Positions 1 to 8,137 of a stretch of 17,680 bases of DNA are shown in pieces (the first letter of the stretch is position 1; each line of letters starts with the position of its first letter). The notes beneath the pieces are model-generated. The model was not told where the DNA came from, searched no databases, and saw only the letters and a list, made by a program, of their open reading frames with translations. The DNA comes from Salinisphaeraceae bacterium UBA4764 (GTDB lineage: Bacteria > Pseudomonadota > Gammaproteobacteria > Nevskiales > Salinisphaeraceae). The stretch covers positions 28,158 to 45,837 of the forward strand of contig DHHU01000018.1 in NCBI GenBank assembly GCA_002403445.1. The letters run 5' to 3'. A program made the translations under genes and the position numbers.

Positions 1-1368
1 GCGCAATCCCAGAACACGACGTCAACCGATTCGGGTGCCGCCGCAGGGCCACCGAATAAGACACAAAATAGCACTTCGGGACCCCGGGCGGGCGCCACGC
101 CGCCGAATAACTCGACCTCTGGCCGACACGGTAAAAAAAGCTGGTGGCCCCCACGCGGAAACAAAACAATACTGGCGGTGGTTGCGCTGATCGTGGCGCT
201 GATTGCACTCGGTCTTGTGATCTGGCTCATCACCAGTCGCCAGGGCCAGCTCGATGGCTTGCGCAATCAGGCCGCTTCGCTGAAGCAGCATGTGAGTCAA
301 CTTGCCGATCAAAGTGATCAACAGTCGCGCCGCCTTAAGACAATCGCGCGTCATGAGCGGCATCATGCCAAAACACTGGCCACGACCCGGCATCAGCTCA
401 ACGCCGTCAAAAAGCGCAACAAGCACAACACCAAGTCACTGACTTCGATCCAGAATCAGCTCAGCGCCATCAAAAAACGCAACCAGCGTCTGGCCAATGA
501 AATTTCCGGGTCCCAGCGCAGTTGGCAGTTACGTCGTATACGCGCGCTTTTGCTATCGGCCAATCAGGCCGCCCAGCTGCAAAATAATCCCAAGGTCGCG
601 TTGGCCGCGCTTAAACTCGCCGATCAACGCGTGGCGACGCTGAGCGACCCGAATCTGCTGGGCCTGCGCAAGGAATTAGCCAAGGAAATGGGGGCTCTGC
701 GCGCAGTGCCCACGCCTGATCGCGCTGGTATTGCACTCAAATTGTCGGACGCCAGTAATCGTGTCGACAATTTGCCACTGGCCCAAGGCGTGCCCAAACG
801 CTTCGTGTCGTCCGGCAAAAGTGGGAAATCAACTGGAAACGCATCCGCCGGCTCTTCGGGGACATCTTCAGGGCCATCCACTCAAACCAATTCTAAAACG
901 GCGCACAACTCAGGTTGGGCCGCGCATCTGAAATCGGCGGGCCTGCGGGCCCTGCATACGGTCGGTCATTCACTCGGCCAATTGGTTACGGTCCGTCACA
1001 GCAACAATCCGCCGCCGCAGCTGATGCCCCCAGATCGTGCGGCCTATCTGACACAAAACATCAAGCTGGATCTGAACAACGCCCAAGCCGCTATCCTTCA
1101 GCGGCAAGCCAAGCTGTATAAAAAGAATCTGGCCAGCGCGCTTAAGTGGCTCAAGCAGTATTTCGATACCAGCAATTCCAAGGTGGCAGGTTTGATCAAC
1201 GAGCTTCGCGACCTGCAGAACAAAAATGTTAAGCAGCACATGCCCGATATTTCCGCGAGCTTGTCGACGGTCAATCAGTTGATCAGCAAACAAACGACAG
1301 CGCATTCGGGGTCGGATGGCCAGCATAATGGCCCGTCGAAGCCTAATTCTGACGCGGCGGGCCAATAA
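1..1368 (+). CDS. hemX: HemX-family membrane protein (uroporphyrinogen-III C-methyltransferase-like), 5'-truncated by window edge
   Basis: The frame is open from the first base to the TAA at 1366-1368 (455 codons), so the true start lies upstream. The GTG at 178 sits inside the membrane segment and is not a credible start. Visible order: about 55 residues rich in Pro, Ser, Thr, Asn and Gly, presumably cytoplasmic; one membrane helix at about window residues 57-76 (ending in LVIWLITS); a long Gln/Lys/Arg-rich coiled coil to about residue 165; a helical region beginning QLRRIRALLLSANQAAQL, typical of HemX; a Ser/Gly/Thr/Asn-rich linker at about 268-305; and a C-terminal helical part with a polar tail. 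The family is usually encoded just after hemC-hemD and before hemY. Despite the product name it lacks a visible SAM-methyltransferase domain and its biochemical role is not established. hemY starts 2 nt after the stop, which supports both identities. The 5' part and promoter are not in view. Confidence 0.88.
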   Translation, partial: AQSQNTTSTDSGAAAGPPNKTQNSTSGPRAGATPPNNSTSGRHGKKSWWPPRGNKTILAVVALIVALIALGLVIWLITSRQGQLDGLRNQAASLKQHVSQLADQSDQQSRRLKTIARHERHHAKTLATTRHQLNAVKKRNKHNTKSLTSIQNQLSAIKKRNQRLANEISGSQRSWQLRRIRALLLSANQAAQLQNNPKVALAALKLADQRVATLSDPNLLGLRKELAKEMGALRAVPTPDRAGIALKLSDASNRVDNLPLAQGVPKRFVSSGKSGKSTGNASAGSSGTSSGPSTQTNSKTAHNSGWAAHLKSAGLRALHTVGHSLGQLVTVRHSNNPPPQLMPPDRAAYLTQNIKLDLNNAQAAILQRQAKLYKKNLASALKWLKQYFDTSNSKVAGLINELRDLQNKNVKQHMPDISASLSTVNQLISKQTTAHSGSDGQHNGPSKPNSDAAGQ

Positions 1369-1370
1369 CC

Positions 1371-2594
1371 GTGCGACGTGCCATTATCACGTTTTGTGTC
1401 TTTTTGTTGCTAGGCATTAGTGCGGTGTTTGTGTTTCACGAGCATCGCGGTGAATTGCTGGTCGCCTACGGCTCGTGGCGTGTACAAACCAGCTTGGCTT
1501 TTGCGGTCATTGGATTGATCGTGGCGATCTGGCTGCTCCTGGTAGTTTTGCGGATCGTTGCTGGCGGGGTGTTGTTGCCGATGCACATCCGTCGCCGTTG
1601 GTCAGCCCGCCATGAGGCGCGCCAATATACGGCGCTGATCGACGGACTCGGTCGATTCGTTGAACAACGTTGGCGTGCCGCCGAGCTTGAACTCAAACGC
1701 GTTGATCAGAAAAGCGAGTTGGGGGGAATCGCGCGTCTGGCGGCGGCTTGTAGCGCTTCGTTTCAAGGGAATGAAACCGCGAGCGCGCGGTATCTGGCGG
1801 ATGCGAGTCGCTGTCAAAGTCTCAGCGAACTCGGTATGGAACTGACGGCCGCCGAACTGGCCGCGCGGGTTGGTGATCACTCGACAGCGTTGGCCCGTCT
1901 CGACCGATTGAATAACATTGCGCCACATCATGCGCGGGTTCTGGCGCTCTATGCTGATGAGCTCGATCATGCCGGCGCCTATGGCCAACTCAGGGGGCTG
2001 CTCTCGGACGTGGGCAAGTACGCCAATATCAGCGATAAACACTGGTTTGAGCTGGCCCGCCGTGCCTGGTCGAGCGCATTGGCTGATAATACCGACCACG
2101 CTGAATCGTTAATCAGTACCTGGTCACGCATGCCAAGTGCTGTCAAAGATGATTCGAAAATGGTCGAAATCTACGTGGGATTGCTACATAAACTCAACGT
2201 TGATCATGAAGCTCGCCAAACGACCCGCAAATATATCGACAGACACTGGTCGCCGGGCCTAGCCCGGCTTTACGGTCAGTTGGCCGGTGGCGACACTGAG
2301 TCCAAACTGTCTGACGTTGAAAAATGGTTGCGAAAACACGGTCACAAACCTGAGCTTCTGTTGCTGGCGGGGCGTCTGTGTCTGCGCATCCAGCAATGGG
2401 ATAAAGCTCGGCAATACTTTGAACAAAGCCAGGAGCAAGAGTCGCGTAGCGAGGTACTTTTGGAACTGGGATCGCTTTACGAACAACTCGGCCAACCTGA
2501 TAACGCGCGCATAGCCTACCGAGACGGCCTGGCCTTGCAGGTTCGCTCGGCCTATCGCGAAGACTTCTCGTTACCAACTAATAATCAAACCTGA
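1371..2594 (+). CDS. hemY: HemY-like inner-membrane protein with TPR repeats
   Basis: 407 codons from a GTG 2 nt after the hemX stop, close to the usual HemY length of about 400. Two N-terminal hydrophobic helices (about residues 4-22 and 39-65) flank a short loop with the GSWRVQTSLAFAV motif typical of the HemY N-terminal domain; a basic HIRRRWSARHEARQYTALIDG stretch of the kind found in this family follows. The rest is helical with tetratricopeptide-like repeats, clearest at about 335-395 (for example LLELGSLYEQLGQPDNARIAY). This is the gammaproteobacterial membrane HemY, not the unrelated protoporphyrinogen oxidase also called HemY. Its place after hemX matches the hemCDXY order. TPR domains suggest a scaffolding role at the inner membrane; no catalytic residues are apparent. 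No strong Shine-Dalgarno is seen, so translation is probably coupled to hemX. Confidence 0.9.
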   Translation: MRRAIITFCVFLLLGISAVFVFHEHRGELLVAYGSWRVQTSLAFAVIGLIVAIWLLLVVLRIVAGGVLLPMHIRRRWSARHEARQYTALIDGLGRFVEQRWRAAELELKRVDQKSELGGIARLAAACSASFQGNETASARYLADASRCQSLSELGMELTAAELAARVGDHSTALARLDRLNNIAPHHARVLALYADELDHAGAYGQLRGLLSDVGKYANISDKHWFELARRAWSSALADNTDHAESLISTWSRMPSAVKDDSKMVEIYVGLLHKLNVDHEARQTTRKYIDRHWSPGLARLYGQLAGGDTESKLSDVEKWLRKHGHKPELLLLAGRLCLRIQQWDKARQYFEQSQEQESRSEVLLELGSLYEQLGQPDNARIAYRDGLALQVRSAYREDFSLPTNNQT

Positions 2595-2609
2595 CCGCGT
2601 GTCTGGTTG

Positions 2610-3476
2610 GTGATTAAAATAAAACGCTGTCTAATTGTTGGGTGTGGCGCAACGGGCGTGCGAGTCGCTGCGCGCGCGGTTGCGGCGGGGTATCGGGTGG
2701 ACGCTATTGTGCAGAGTGCGGCGAGTGCCCGTCGGGCGCGCGCAATTGGCGCCTATGCGCAGGCGATTGATTTGGACCAGGCTGATTTCGACGTTGCCCC
2801 CACCGAGCGCTTCTTTTATTTCGCTCCACCGCCACGCAACGGTCGAACTGATTCGCGTCTGGCTCGCGTATTGAAACGACTGAACACCGACACCAAGCCG
2901 CGCGCGACGGTTTATATCAGCACTGCTGGCGTGTATGGCGACACCGGGGGTGACTGGGTTGATGAAAACGCGCGCCTTGCACCGGGCACCGACCGGGCCG
3001 TGCGCCGTGTCGATGCCGAGCAACAGGTCAAGGCATTTGATCACAATGCGCGTATTCTGCGTGCGCCCGGGATTTACGGCCCGGGGCGGTTACCGATTGC
3101 CGCCATCCGCGCCGGCGAGCCGATTCTGGCCGACGCCGAGGCCGGTTGGCGCAATCGCATCCACGTAGACGATCTAGCTGAGATCGCGTGGCGAGCCAGC
3201 GCGGCCGATTGGCCACCCGGTGTGATCAATGCCAGCGATGGCCATCCCTCATCACTGGGCGATTATTACGATGCCATCGCCGACATGCTGGGTGTGCCAG
3301 CCGTCCCTAGAATAGGTTGGGCGGAAGCCGAACAGCGATTTTCGGCGATGCGTCTATCGTTTCTGCGGGAGTCGCGGCGGCTGGATAACCGTTGTCTCGT
3401 GGCTGCATTGGGGCGTGAACCACGCTATGCCAATTTCAGGCAAGGGCTCGCCGCGAGTCTGCCAGCCGAGGTTTGA
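2610..3476 (+). CDS. NAD(P)-binding atypical SDR / epimerase-like protein (YeeZ-like)
   Basis: About 288 residues. The start is either GTG at 2610 (used here) or the adjacent in-frame TTG at 2607; neither has a good Shine-Dalgarno. The N-terminus CLIVGCGATGVRVA carries the GXGXXG dinucleotide-binding motif at about residues 11-16. Further extended-SDR landmarks follow: YISTAGVYGD at about 102-111, RAPGIYGPGR at about 151-160, and RIHVDDLAEIAW at about 184-195, the last matching the conserved (I/V)HVDD region. The catalytic YXXXK of classical SDRs is absent where expected after VYGD (RAVRRVDAEQQV instead), as in E. coli YeeZ. It follows hemY by 15 nt and is probably co-transcribed. Substrate unknown; annotations such as sugar epimerase would be over-reading. 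Confidence 0.85.
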   Translation: MIKIKRCLIVGCGATGVRVAARAVAAGYRVDAIVQSAASARRARAIGAYAQAIDLDQADFDVAPTERFFYFAPPPRNGRTDSRLARVLKRLNTDTKPRATVYISTAGVYGDTGGDWVDENARLAPGTDRAVRRVDAEQQVKAFDHNARILRAPGIYGPGRLPIAAIRAGEPILADAEAGWRNRIHVDDLAEIAWRASAADWPPGVINASDGHPSSLGDYYDAIADMLGVPAVPRIGWAEAEQRFSAMRLSFLRESRRLDNRCLVAALGREPRYANFRQGLAASLPAEV

Positions 3477-3567
3477 CCGCCGATTCACTGGTCGAACCTG
3501 GTGTTTGCGCGTGAACGTTGCGCAGGGCCAAATCCGAACGACTCTATGAACGCTGGATCTCGACCCT

Positions 3568-3581
3568 GCGGTCGCGACCGC
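3568..3581. repeat. Perfect 14 bp palindrome in convergent intergenic region
   Basis: GCGGTCGCGACCGC is a perfect inverted repeat with no loop. It lies in the 180 bp gap between the convergent SDR gene and RND pump gene. An alternative hairpin pairs CGACC (3561-3565) with GGTCG (3570-3574). No T-run follows on either strand, so this is not a convincing intrinsic terminator. It may be a protein-binding site or chance. The rest of the gap (3477-3656) shows no gene. Confidence 0.4.
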
Positions 3582-3656
3582 TGCTTAGCGCCTTACCGTT
3601 CAAAGTGACAAAAATGCTGCCGACAAGCGCGGATGGCCCAGGCATTGAATATGGGG

Positions 3657-6600
3657 TCATGGAGTGCCCAATTTCGCGCTGATGTCGTCCAGGATGACGT
3701 AGAAACACGGCACCAGAATGAGCGTGATTGCCGTCGCGAACAGGATGCCATACCCCAGTGATATAGCCATCGGCACAATGAATTTTGCCTGCACCGATGT
3801 GGCGAATATCATTGGCGCCAAGCCCCCGAAAGTCGTTAGCGTCGTCAGCAGTATAGGTCGGAAACGTCGGATAGCGGCCAGTTCCACGGCCCGCGCCGCG
3901 GTCTCGCCTTCGCGTTTCAATGTATTGGCGTAGTAGATCAATACCAGCGAGTCGTTAACCACGACACCCGCCAACGCGACTACGCCCATCAGACTGATGA
4001 TGGACAGGGAAAAACCCATGATCTCGTGGCCGATGATGGCGCCAACAATGGCAAAAGGAATGGCCAGCATGACAATAATGGGTTGGGTATAGCTGGCAAA
4101 CGGAATGGCCAGCAAAATATAGATGCCGGCGAGTGCAAAGAAAAAGCCAATGAACAGTGAGTCCAGCGAATTCTCGAGGTTCTGCTGGCGGCCACCGTAG
4201 CTATACGTTAAATCCGGATACTTGGCCTGTAGCTTGGGCAGCAGTTTTTTGTTCAAGGTGGTAACCACGCGCTGGCTGGCAGACGGAGGCGTGACATTGG
4301 CGCTGACTTCGATGTTGCGGCGGCCGTTGCGCCGGGTGATCTGGGTTGATGCCCGCGTGTTCTTGATCGTGGCGATGTTCCCCAGTTGTACGTAGGTGCC
4401 GGCCGGCGTTTTGATCAGCAAATTCGCGACCGACGCGGCGCTGTTGCGCTCGTTTTGGGGCAGGGTAACCATGACTTTGACCTCGTTGCGTCCGCGCAAC
4501 TCACGCAGCGCTTGGTTCCCGTAGAACGCTGCCCGCACTTGTCGGCCGACATCCTGGTTGGTCAGCCCGAGGCTGCGGCCAGCCTGATTAAGTTTGAAGT
4601 TGAGCTGTCGCTTGCCTTGTGCCACACCACTGTCGATGTCGCTGACGCCCTTGATATGGTGCAACGAGGCGGCCAAACTTTTTGCGGCCTGGCGCAGCTT
4701 GCTTGAATTGCGCATGGCCAGTTCCACCGCAATTGACTTGCCTGCACCCGGTCCGCCCGCGTTCGATTGGAAACGCGTCGACTGCAGGCCCGCGATCGGG
4801 CCCAGTGCCTGACGCCAGTCGTTGGCGAAGGCGATGGTACTGATTGGGCGTTTGCCTGAGGAGCTCAAGTAGACTTTGGTGTGGACCTTGTTCCGATCGA
4901 TATTGGAAAAGATGCCGGTGACCAGTTTGTCGCCGCCGTGTCTGGCTTTGACCTGTTCAGCGGCTGCTTCGAGCCTTTTTCGGACTTGGTTCATGCGCTT
5001 GCTCGAGGTTCCGAACGGCATGGTCAGCGTGGCGTCGGCGTGGTTGGACTCGACTCGCGGCATGAGCGAAAACCCCATGTGCCCGCCACCGGCCCATGCC
5101 AATACAATCATCAACACGGCAAAACCGACAGCGCTGGTAATATAGCGCCAGCGCAGCATGGCTTGTACTGCCGGCGCGTAATAGCGGGCGACAAACGTCG
5201 AGAAGCCGTTGGCGAACCGCTGTTGACCCCCGTGTATCGACTTGATGAGGCGATTGCGATCGCGCACGCGCCCGTGTGCCAGATGGGCCGGCATGATGAG
5301 CAGCGCCTCGGCCCAGGAAATGAGCAATACGCTGATCACGACCAGCGGAATGGGGGTAAAAAGCTGGCCAATAACCCCTGGTACCACCAGCAACGGCACA
5401 AACGCCACGATGTTGGTCATGATAGAAAACGATACCGGCAGAGCGATCTCACGTGCTCCGATGATGGCCGCATCGAGGGGCCTCAATCCGCGTTCGCGGG
5501 CTGCATAGACGCTCTCGCCCACGACAATCGCATCGTCTACTACGATGCCGAGCGCTACGATAAACGCAAACATCGAGATCATGTTGATGGTCACGCCCAG
5601 TGTGGGCAGGAAAATGAGTGCGCCGATAAACGCTGTGGGAATGCCCAGCATCACCCAGAAGGCGAGTCGCATTTCCAGAAACAGGCCGAGGATCACGATC
5701 ACCAGGACCAGGCCAAGTCCGGCGTTCCGGAGCAGCAAATCCAGCCGTTGAGCGTAGATCCTGGAGGTGTCGCCGTTGATTGCGTAGTGCAACTGCGGCG
5801 GCATGTGCTTCGCGATCTGAGTCATCGCCTGACGGGTCGCATTCGAGATCGCGATAGGCGTCTGATTACCGACGCGCGACACCGCAATGCCGAGCGACGG
5901 CTGGCCGTTGTAGGTCGCCGATTTGTGGCTTTGTTGGAAGCCATTAACGACGCTTGCAATCTGTCCGAGCCGGACTTCCGAGCCGTCGGGCTGCGTGATG
6001 ATTGGAATACGCGCGAACTGGCGTGCGGCTTCCTTGCGCCCTTTCAGGCGCAATAAAATCTGCCCGGATTGCGTATCGACGCTGCCCCCGGCCACATCTA
6101 CTGCGGCCTGTCGGACCTTGTTGCCGATTTCCGGTAGTGAGAGCCCATATTTTTTTAACGTAGCCTGCGGCACACTGATCCGCACGACATACTTGCGGGC
6201 ACCGGTCAACGACACTTGGGTAATCTTGTTCGAGGCCAGCAGTTTGTCGCGGACCTGTTCGGCGTAGGCACGTAGGGCAGTGGGTCGCACCTGACCATAA
6301 AGCTGGACGTTGAGAACTTGGCGCTTGTGGTGCGAGAGCGAAATGATCGGCTTATTGGCGGCGTTGGGAAACGTTTGAACTTGGTTCACGGCCTGCGATA
6401 CATCCTGGAACACCTGCTGGCCGTTGGCACCCTGTTGTAGTTTGAGGATAACCGTGCCGACACCCTGACTGGCCGTGGCAGTAGTTTTCTGGACGCCGTC
6501 GATGCCGCGAACTTTCGACTCGATCGCCAACACAATGTTCTGCTCGACCTGTTTCGGCGTAGCGCCCGGATAGGTCACGGTCACGGTCACCCGCTGGAGG

Positions 6601-6740
6601 CTGTACTGTGGAAAAACTTCCTGTGTAATCGTGGTGGCCATCAACAGCCCCCCGGCCAGCAGTGCCAGCATCAAAAGATTGGGCGTGACCCGGTTGTGAA
6701 CCATCCACGCGATCGGCCCGCCTTTGGATTCTTGGCTCAT
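3657..6740 (-). CDS. RND efflux pump, inner-membrane permease (AcrB/AcrD/AcrF superfamily)
   Basis: 1027 residues, the usual length for a hydrophobe/amphiphile RND pump. ATG at 6738-6740 overlaps the adaptor stop as ATGA, so translation is coupled. A first membrane helix (about 18-36) is followed by a large periplasmic porter/docking region (about 40-335), helices 2-6 (about 340-485), an amphipathic linker, helix 7 (about 533-551), a second periplasmic region (about 555-855) and helices 8-12 (about 858-1017). The TM4 proton-relay acidic pair is in GIVVDDAIVV (D402, D403). In TM10 the segment GVVVNDSLVLI places Asn 929 where AcrB has its relay Lys. The protein assembles as an inner-membrane trimer driven by the proton gradient and expels drugs, detergents or similar amphiphiles; the real substrates cannot be read from sequence. 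It is the last gene of the OMF-adaptor-pump operon. A heavy-metal (CzcA) assignment is less likely on overall sequence character. Confidence 0.93.
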   Translation of the reverse strand: MSQESKGGPIAWMVHNRVTPNLLMLALLAGGLLMATTITQEVFPQYSLQRVTVTVTYPGATPKQVEQNIVLAIESKVRGIDGVQKTTATASQGVGTVILKLQQGANGQQVFQDVSQAVNQVQTFPNAANKPIISLSHHKRQVLNVQLYGQVRPTALRAYAEQVRDKLLASNKITQVSLTGARKYVVRISVPQATLKKYGLSLPEIGNKVRQAAVDVAGGSVDTQSGQILLRLKGRKEAARQFARIPIITQPDGSEVRLGQIASVVNGFQQSHKSATYNGQPSLGIAVSRVGNQTPIAISNATRQAMTQIAKHMPPQLHYAINGDTSRIYAQRLDLLLRNAGLGLVLVIVILGLFLEMRLAFWVMLGIPTAFIGALIFLPTLGVTINMISMFAFIVALGIVVDDAIVVGESVYAARERGLRPLDAAIIGAREIALPVSFSIMTNIVAFVPLLVVPGVIGQLFTPIPLVVISVLLISWAEALLIMPAHLAHGRVRDRNRLIKSIHGGQQRFANGFSTFVARYYAPAVQAMLRWRYITSAVGFAVLMIVLAWAGGGHMGFSLMPRVESNHADATLTMPFGTSSKRMNQVRKRLEAAAEQVKARHGGDKLVTGIFSNIDRNKVHTKVYLSSSGKRPISTIAFANDWRQALGPIAGLQSTRFQSNAGGPGAGKSIAVELAMRNSSKLRQAAKSLAASLHHIKGVSDIDSGVAQGKRQLNFKLNQAGRSLGLTNQDVGRQVRAAFYGNQALRELRGRNEVKVMVTLPQNERNSAASVANLLIKTPAGTYVQLGNIATIKNTRASTQITRRNGRRNIEVSANVTPPSASQRVVTTLNKKLLPKLQAKYPDLTYSYGGRQQNLENSLDSLFIGFFFALAGIYILLAIPFASYTQPIIVMLAIPFAIVGAIIGHEIMGFSLSIISLMGVVALAGVVVNDSLVLIYYANTLKREGETAARAVELAAIRRFRPILLTTLTTFGGLAPMIFATSVQAKFIVPMAISLGYGILFATAITLILVPCFYVILDDISAKLGTP

Positions 6741-8137
6741 GAGGCGTCTCGAGCCGCGGGGTTTTTGTGACGGGCTGTGGCGGGTGTGATCAAGCCGGCA
6801 GCCGGCGCCAGACGAAGGCTATTAGGCGGCGGTTTGGATCTGGATTGGGCCGCCGAGTCATTTGATGGATCGCTGCTATGTGTTTTGTTGTTCCTGTTGT
6901 TCCTCTTGGTTGCCGCCGCGGTCTTGTGTTGGCTGGCGTTGTTGTGGCTTACGCGCAGCGGTTCGCCGGCAATCGGCGCCGACAGATCCGTTTTGACTAC
7001 TTTATCGCCCGGTTTTAAGCCGCTTGTGACTATTGCGCGTGAGTTGCCTTTATAGGCCACGTGGACCTTGCGAATGGCAAGTTTGTCTTGTGGAGTATCG
7101 ATCCAGACGTGATCGTTTTCCCGCAGGTCGGCTGCAGGTATCGTAACCGCGTCCGAGGGCGGACGTGCTTTGATCTGCACTGGCACAAAAGCCCCGATCA
7201 GCAAAGGCTGGCCACCGTTGCTTGCAGCGCCTAGCGGATTCGGCACTTGTAAAAGAACTTGTGCCATCCGGCCTTTTTTTTCGAGCTGCCCCTGGATGCG
7301 CAGTATTGAAGCTTTCAGATATTGTTTGGGGCCCCAGTCTTGCGGGTAATACACGCGGGCAGCAGAGCCCTTGTTCTGACCACTGCTCGCGTGTAACCAG
7401 CGGATCTGCTTGACCGGCAATGAGACAGTTATCCAGTACTGATCGGTTGATGCCAATGTGGCAATAGGGCTGCCGGTCGAGACGACATCACCGATGGATG
7501 CGTTACGCGAGATCACGATACCGTCGAACGGCGCACGGATGTGGGTGCGCTTGAGATTCAGTTTGGCCTGTTTGACAGAACTTCGAGCGGAGCGAACGCT
7601 GGCCATTGCTTGGTTGAATTGTGGCTTGCGTAATGCGAGCCGCCGCTCCTTGCTGGTGACGTTTTTCGAGCCAACTTGTTTGAGCTCTCGCTTGGCGACG
7701 GCTTGCTGGCCTTTTTCGGTGGCCAGTTTGGCCTTGGCCGTGGCCAGATTGCTTTTGGCCCGCTGCAATGCGAGCTTGCTGTCTTTGGGGTCGATCTGTC
7801 CCAGCGTCTGGTTGGCCTTGAAATGCGTGCCAGGTGCAAGATTCTGGTCGAGTTTGACAAGTCGGCCACTGACTTGTGGGCTCAGTGTGGTTTTGTTGGC
7901 GGCCTCGACGGTGCCGTGGGCGTGAATCATGAAATATTGGGATGTCGCCCGGGCGCTTTGAACCGCCACCAGCGTCGCCTGATGTTTAGGCTGGTTTTGA
8001 TGGCGGCTGGCCTCTGGTGGCGTGGTCAGCAGCCAGTAGCCGATCGCGCTGCCCGCCCCGAGAATCAGTAGCGAGATGATCGGTGAAAGCCAGCGCCTGA
8101 TCAGGCCGCGCTGACTGTTGCTATGGCCGGTAATCAT
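6737..8137 (-). CDS. RND efflux periplasmic adaptor subunit (membrane fusion protein, HlyD/AcrA type)
   Basis: 466 residues from ATG at 8135-8137, overlapping the outer-membrane-factor stop by ATGA. One uncleaved-looking N-terminal membrane anchor at about 15-37 follows a basic cytoplasmic end; no lipobox. The lipoyl/barrel-sandwich halves are visible as HAHGTVEAANKTTLSPQVSG (about 72-91) and THIRAPFDGIVISRNASIGD (about 198-217), with the Lys/Ala-rich alpha-helical hairpin (about 118-196) between them. Beta-barrel and membrane-proximal domains run to about 395, ending near VTSGLKPGDKVV. The remaining roughly 70 residues form an unusual tail rich in Asn, Lys, Ser, Pro and Ala. The adaptor bridges the RND trimer and the outer-membrane channel; both partners are its operon neighbours. 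Confidence 0.92.
   Translation of the reverse strand: MITGHSNSQRGLIRRWLSPIISLLILGAGSAIGYWLLTTPPEASRHQNQPKHQATLVAVQSARATSQYFMIHAHGTVEAANKTTLSPQVSGRLVKLDQNLAPGTHFKANQTLGQIDPKDSKLALQRAKSNLATAKAKLATEKGQQAVAKRELKQVGSKNVTSKERRLALRKPQFNQAMASVRSARSSVKQAKLNLKRTHIRAPFDGIVISRNASIGDVVSTGSPIATLASTDQYWITVSLPVKQIRWLHASSGQNKGSAARVYYPQDWGPKQYLKASILRIQGQLEKKGRMAQVLLQVPNPLGAASNGGQPLLIGAFVPVQIKARPPSDAVTIPAADLRENDHVWIDTPQDKLAIRKVHVAYKGNSRAIVTSGLKPGDKVVKTDLSAPIAGEPLRVSHNNASQHKTAAATKRNNRNNKTHSSDPSNDSAAQSRSKPPPNSLRLAPAAGLITPATARHKNPAARDAS

Noticed and set aside
178..180. GTG as the start of hemX
   Set aside because: It falls inside the membrane helix, and the frame is open to the window edge with typical N-terminal HemX-like sequence before it.
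4881..6056. 391-codon open frame on the plus strand
   Set aside because: Lies wholly antisense to the RND pump. Its translation is rich in His, Asp, Arg and Gln without any domain, as expected of the complement of a GC-rich membrane-protein gene.
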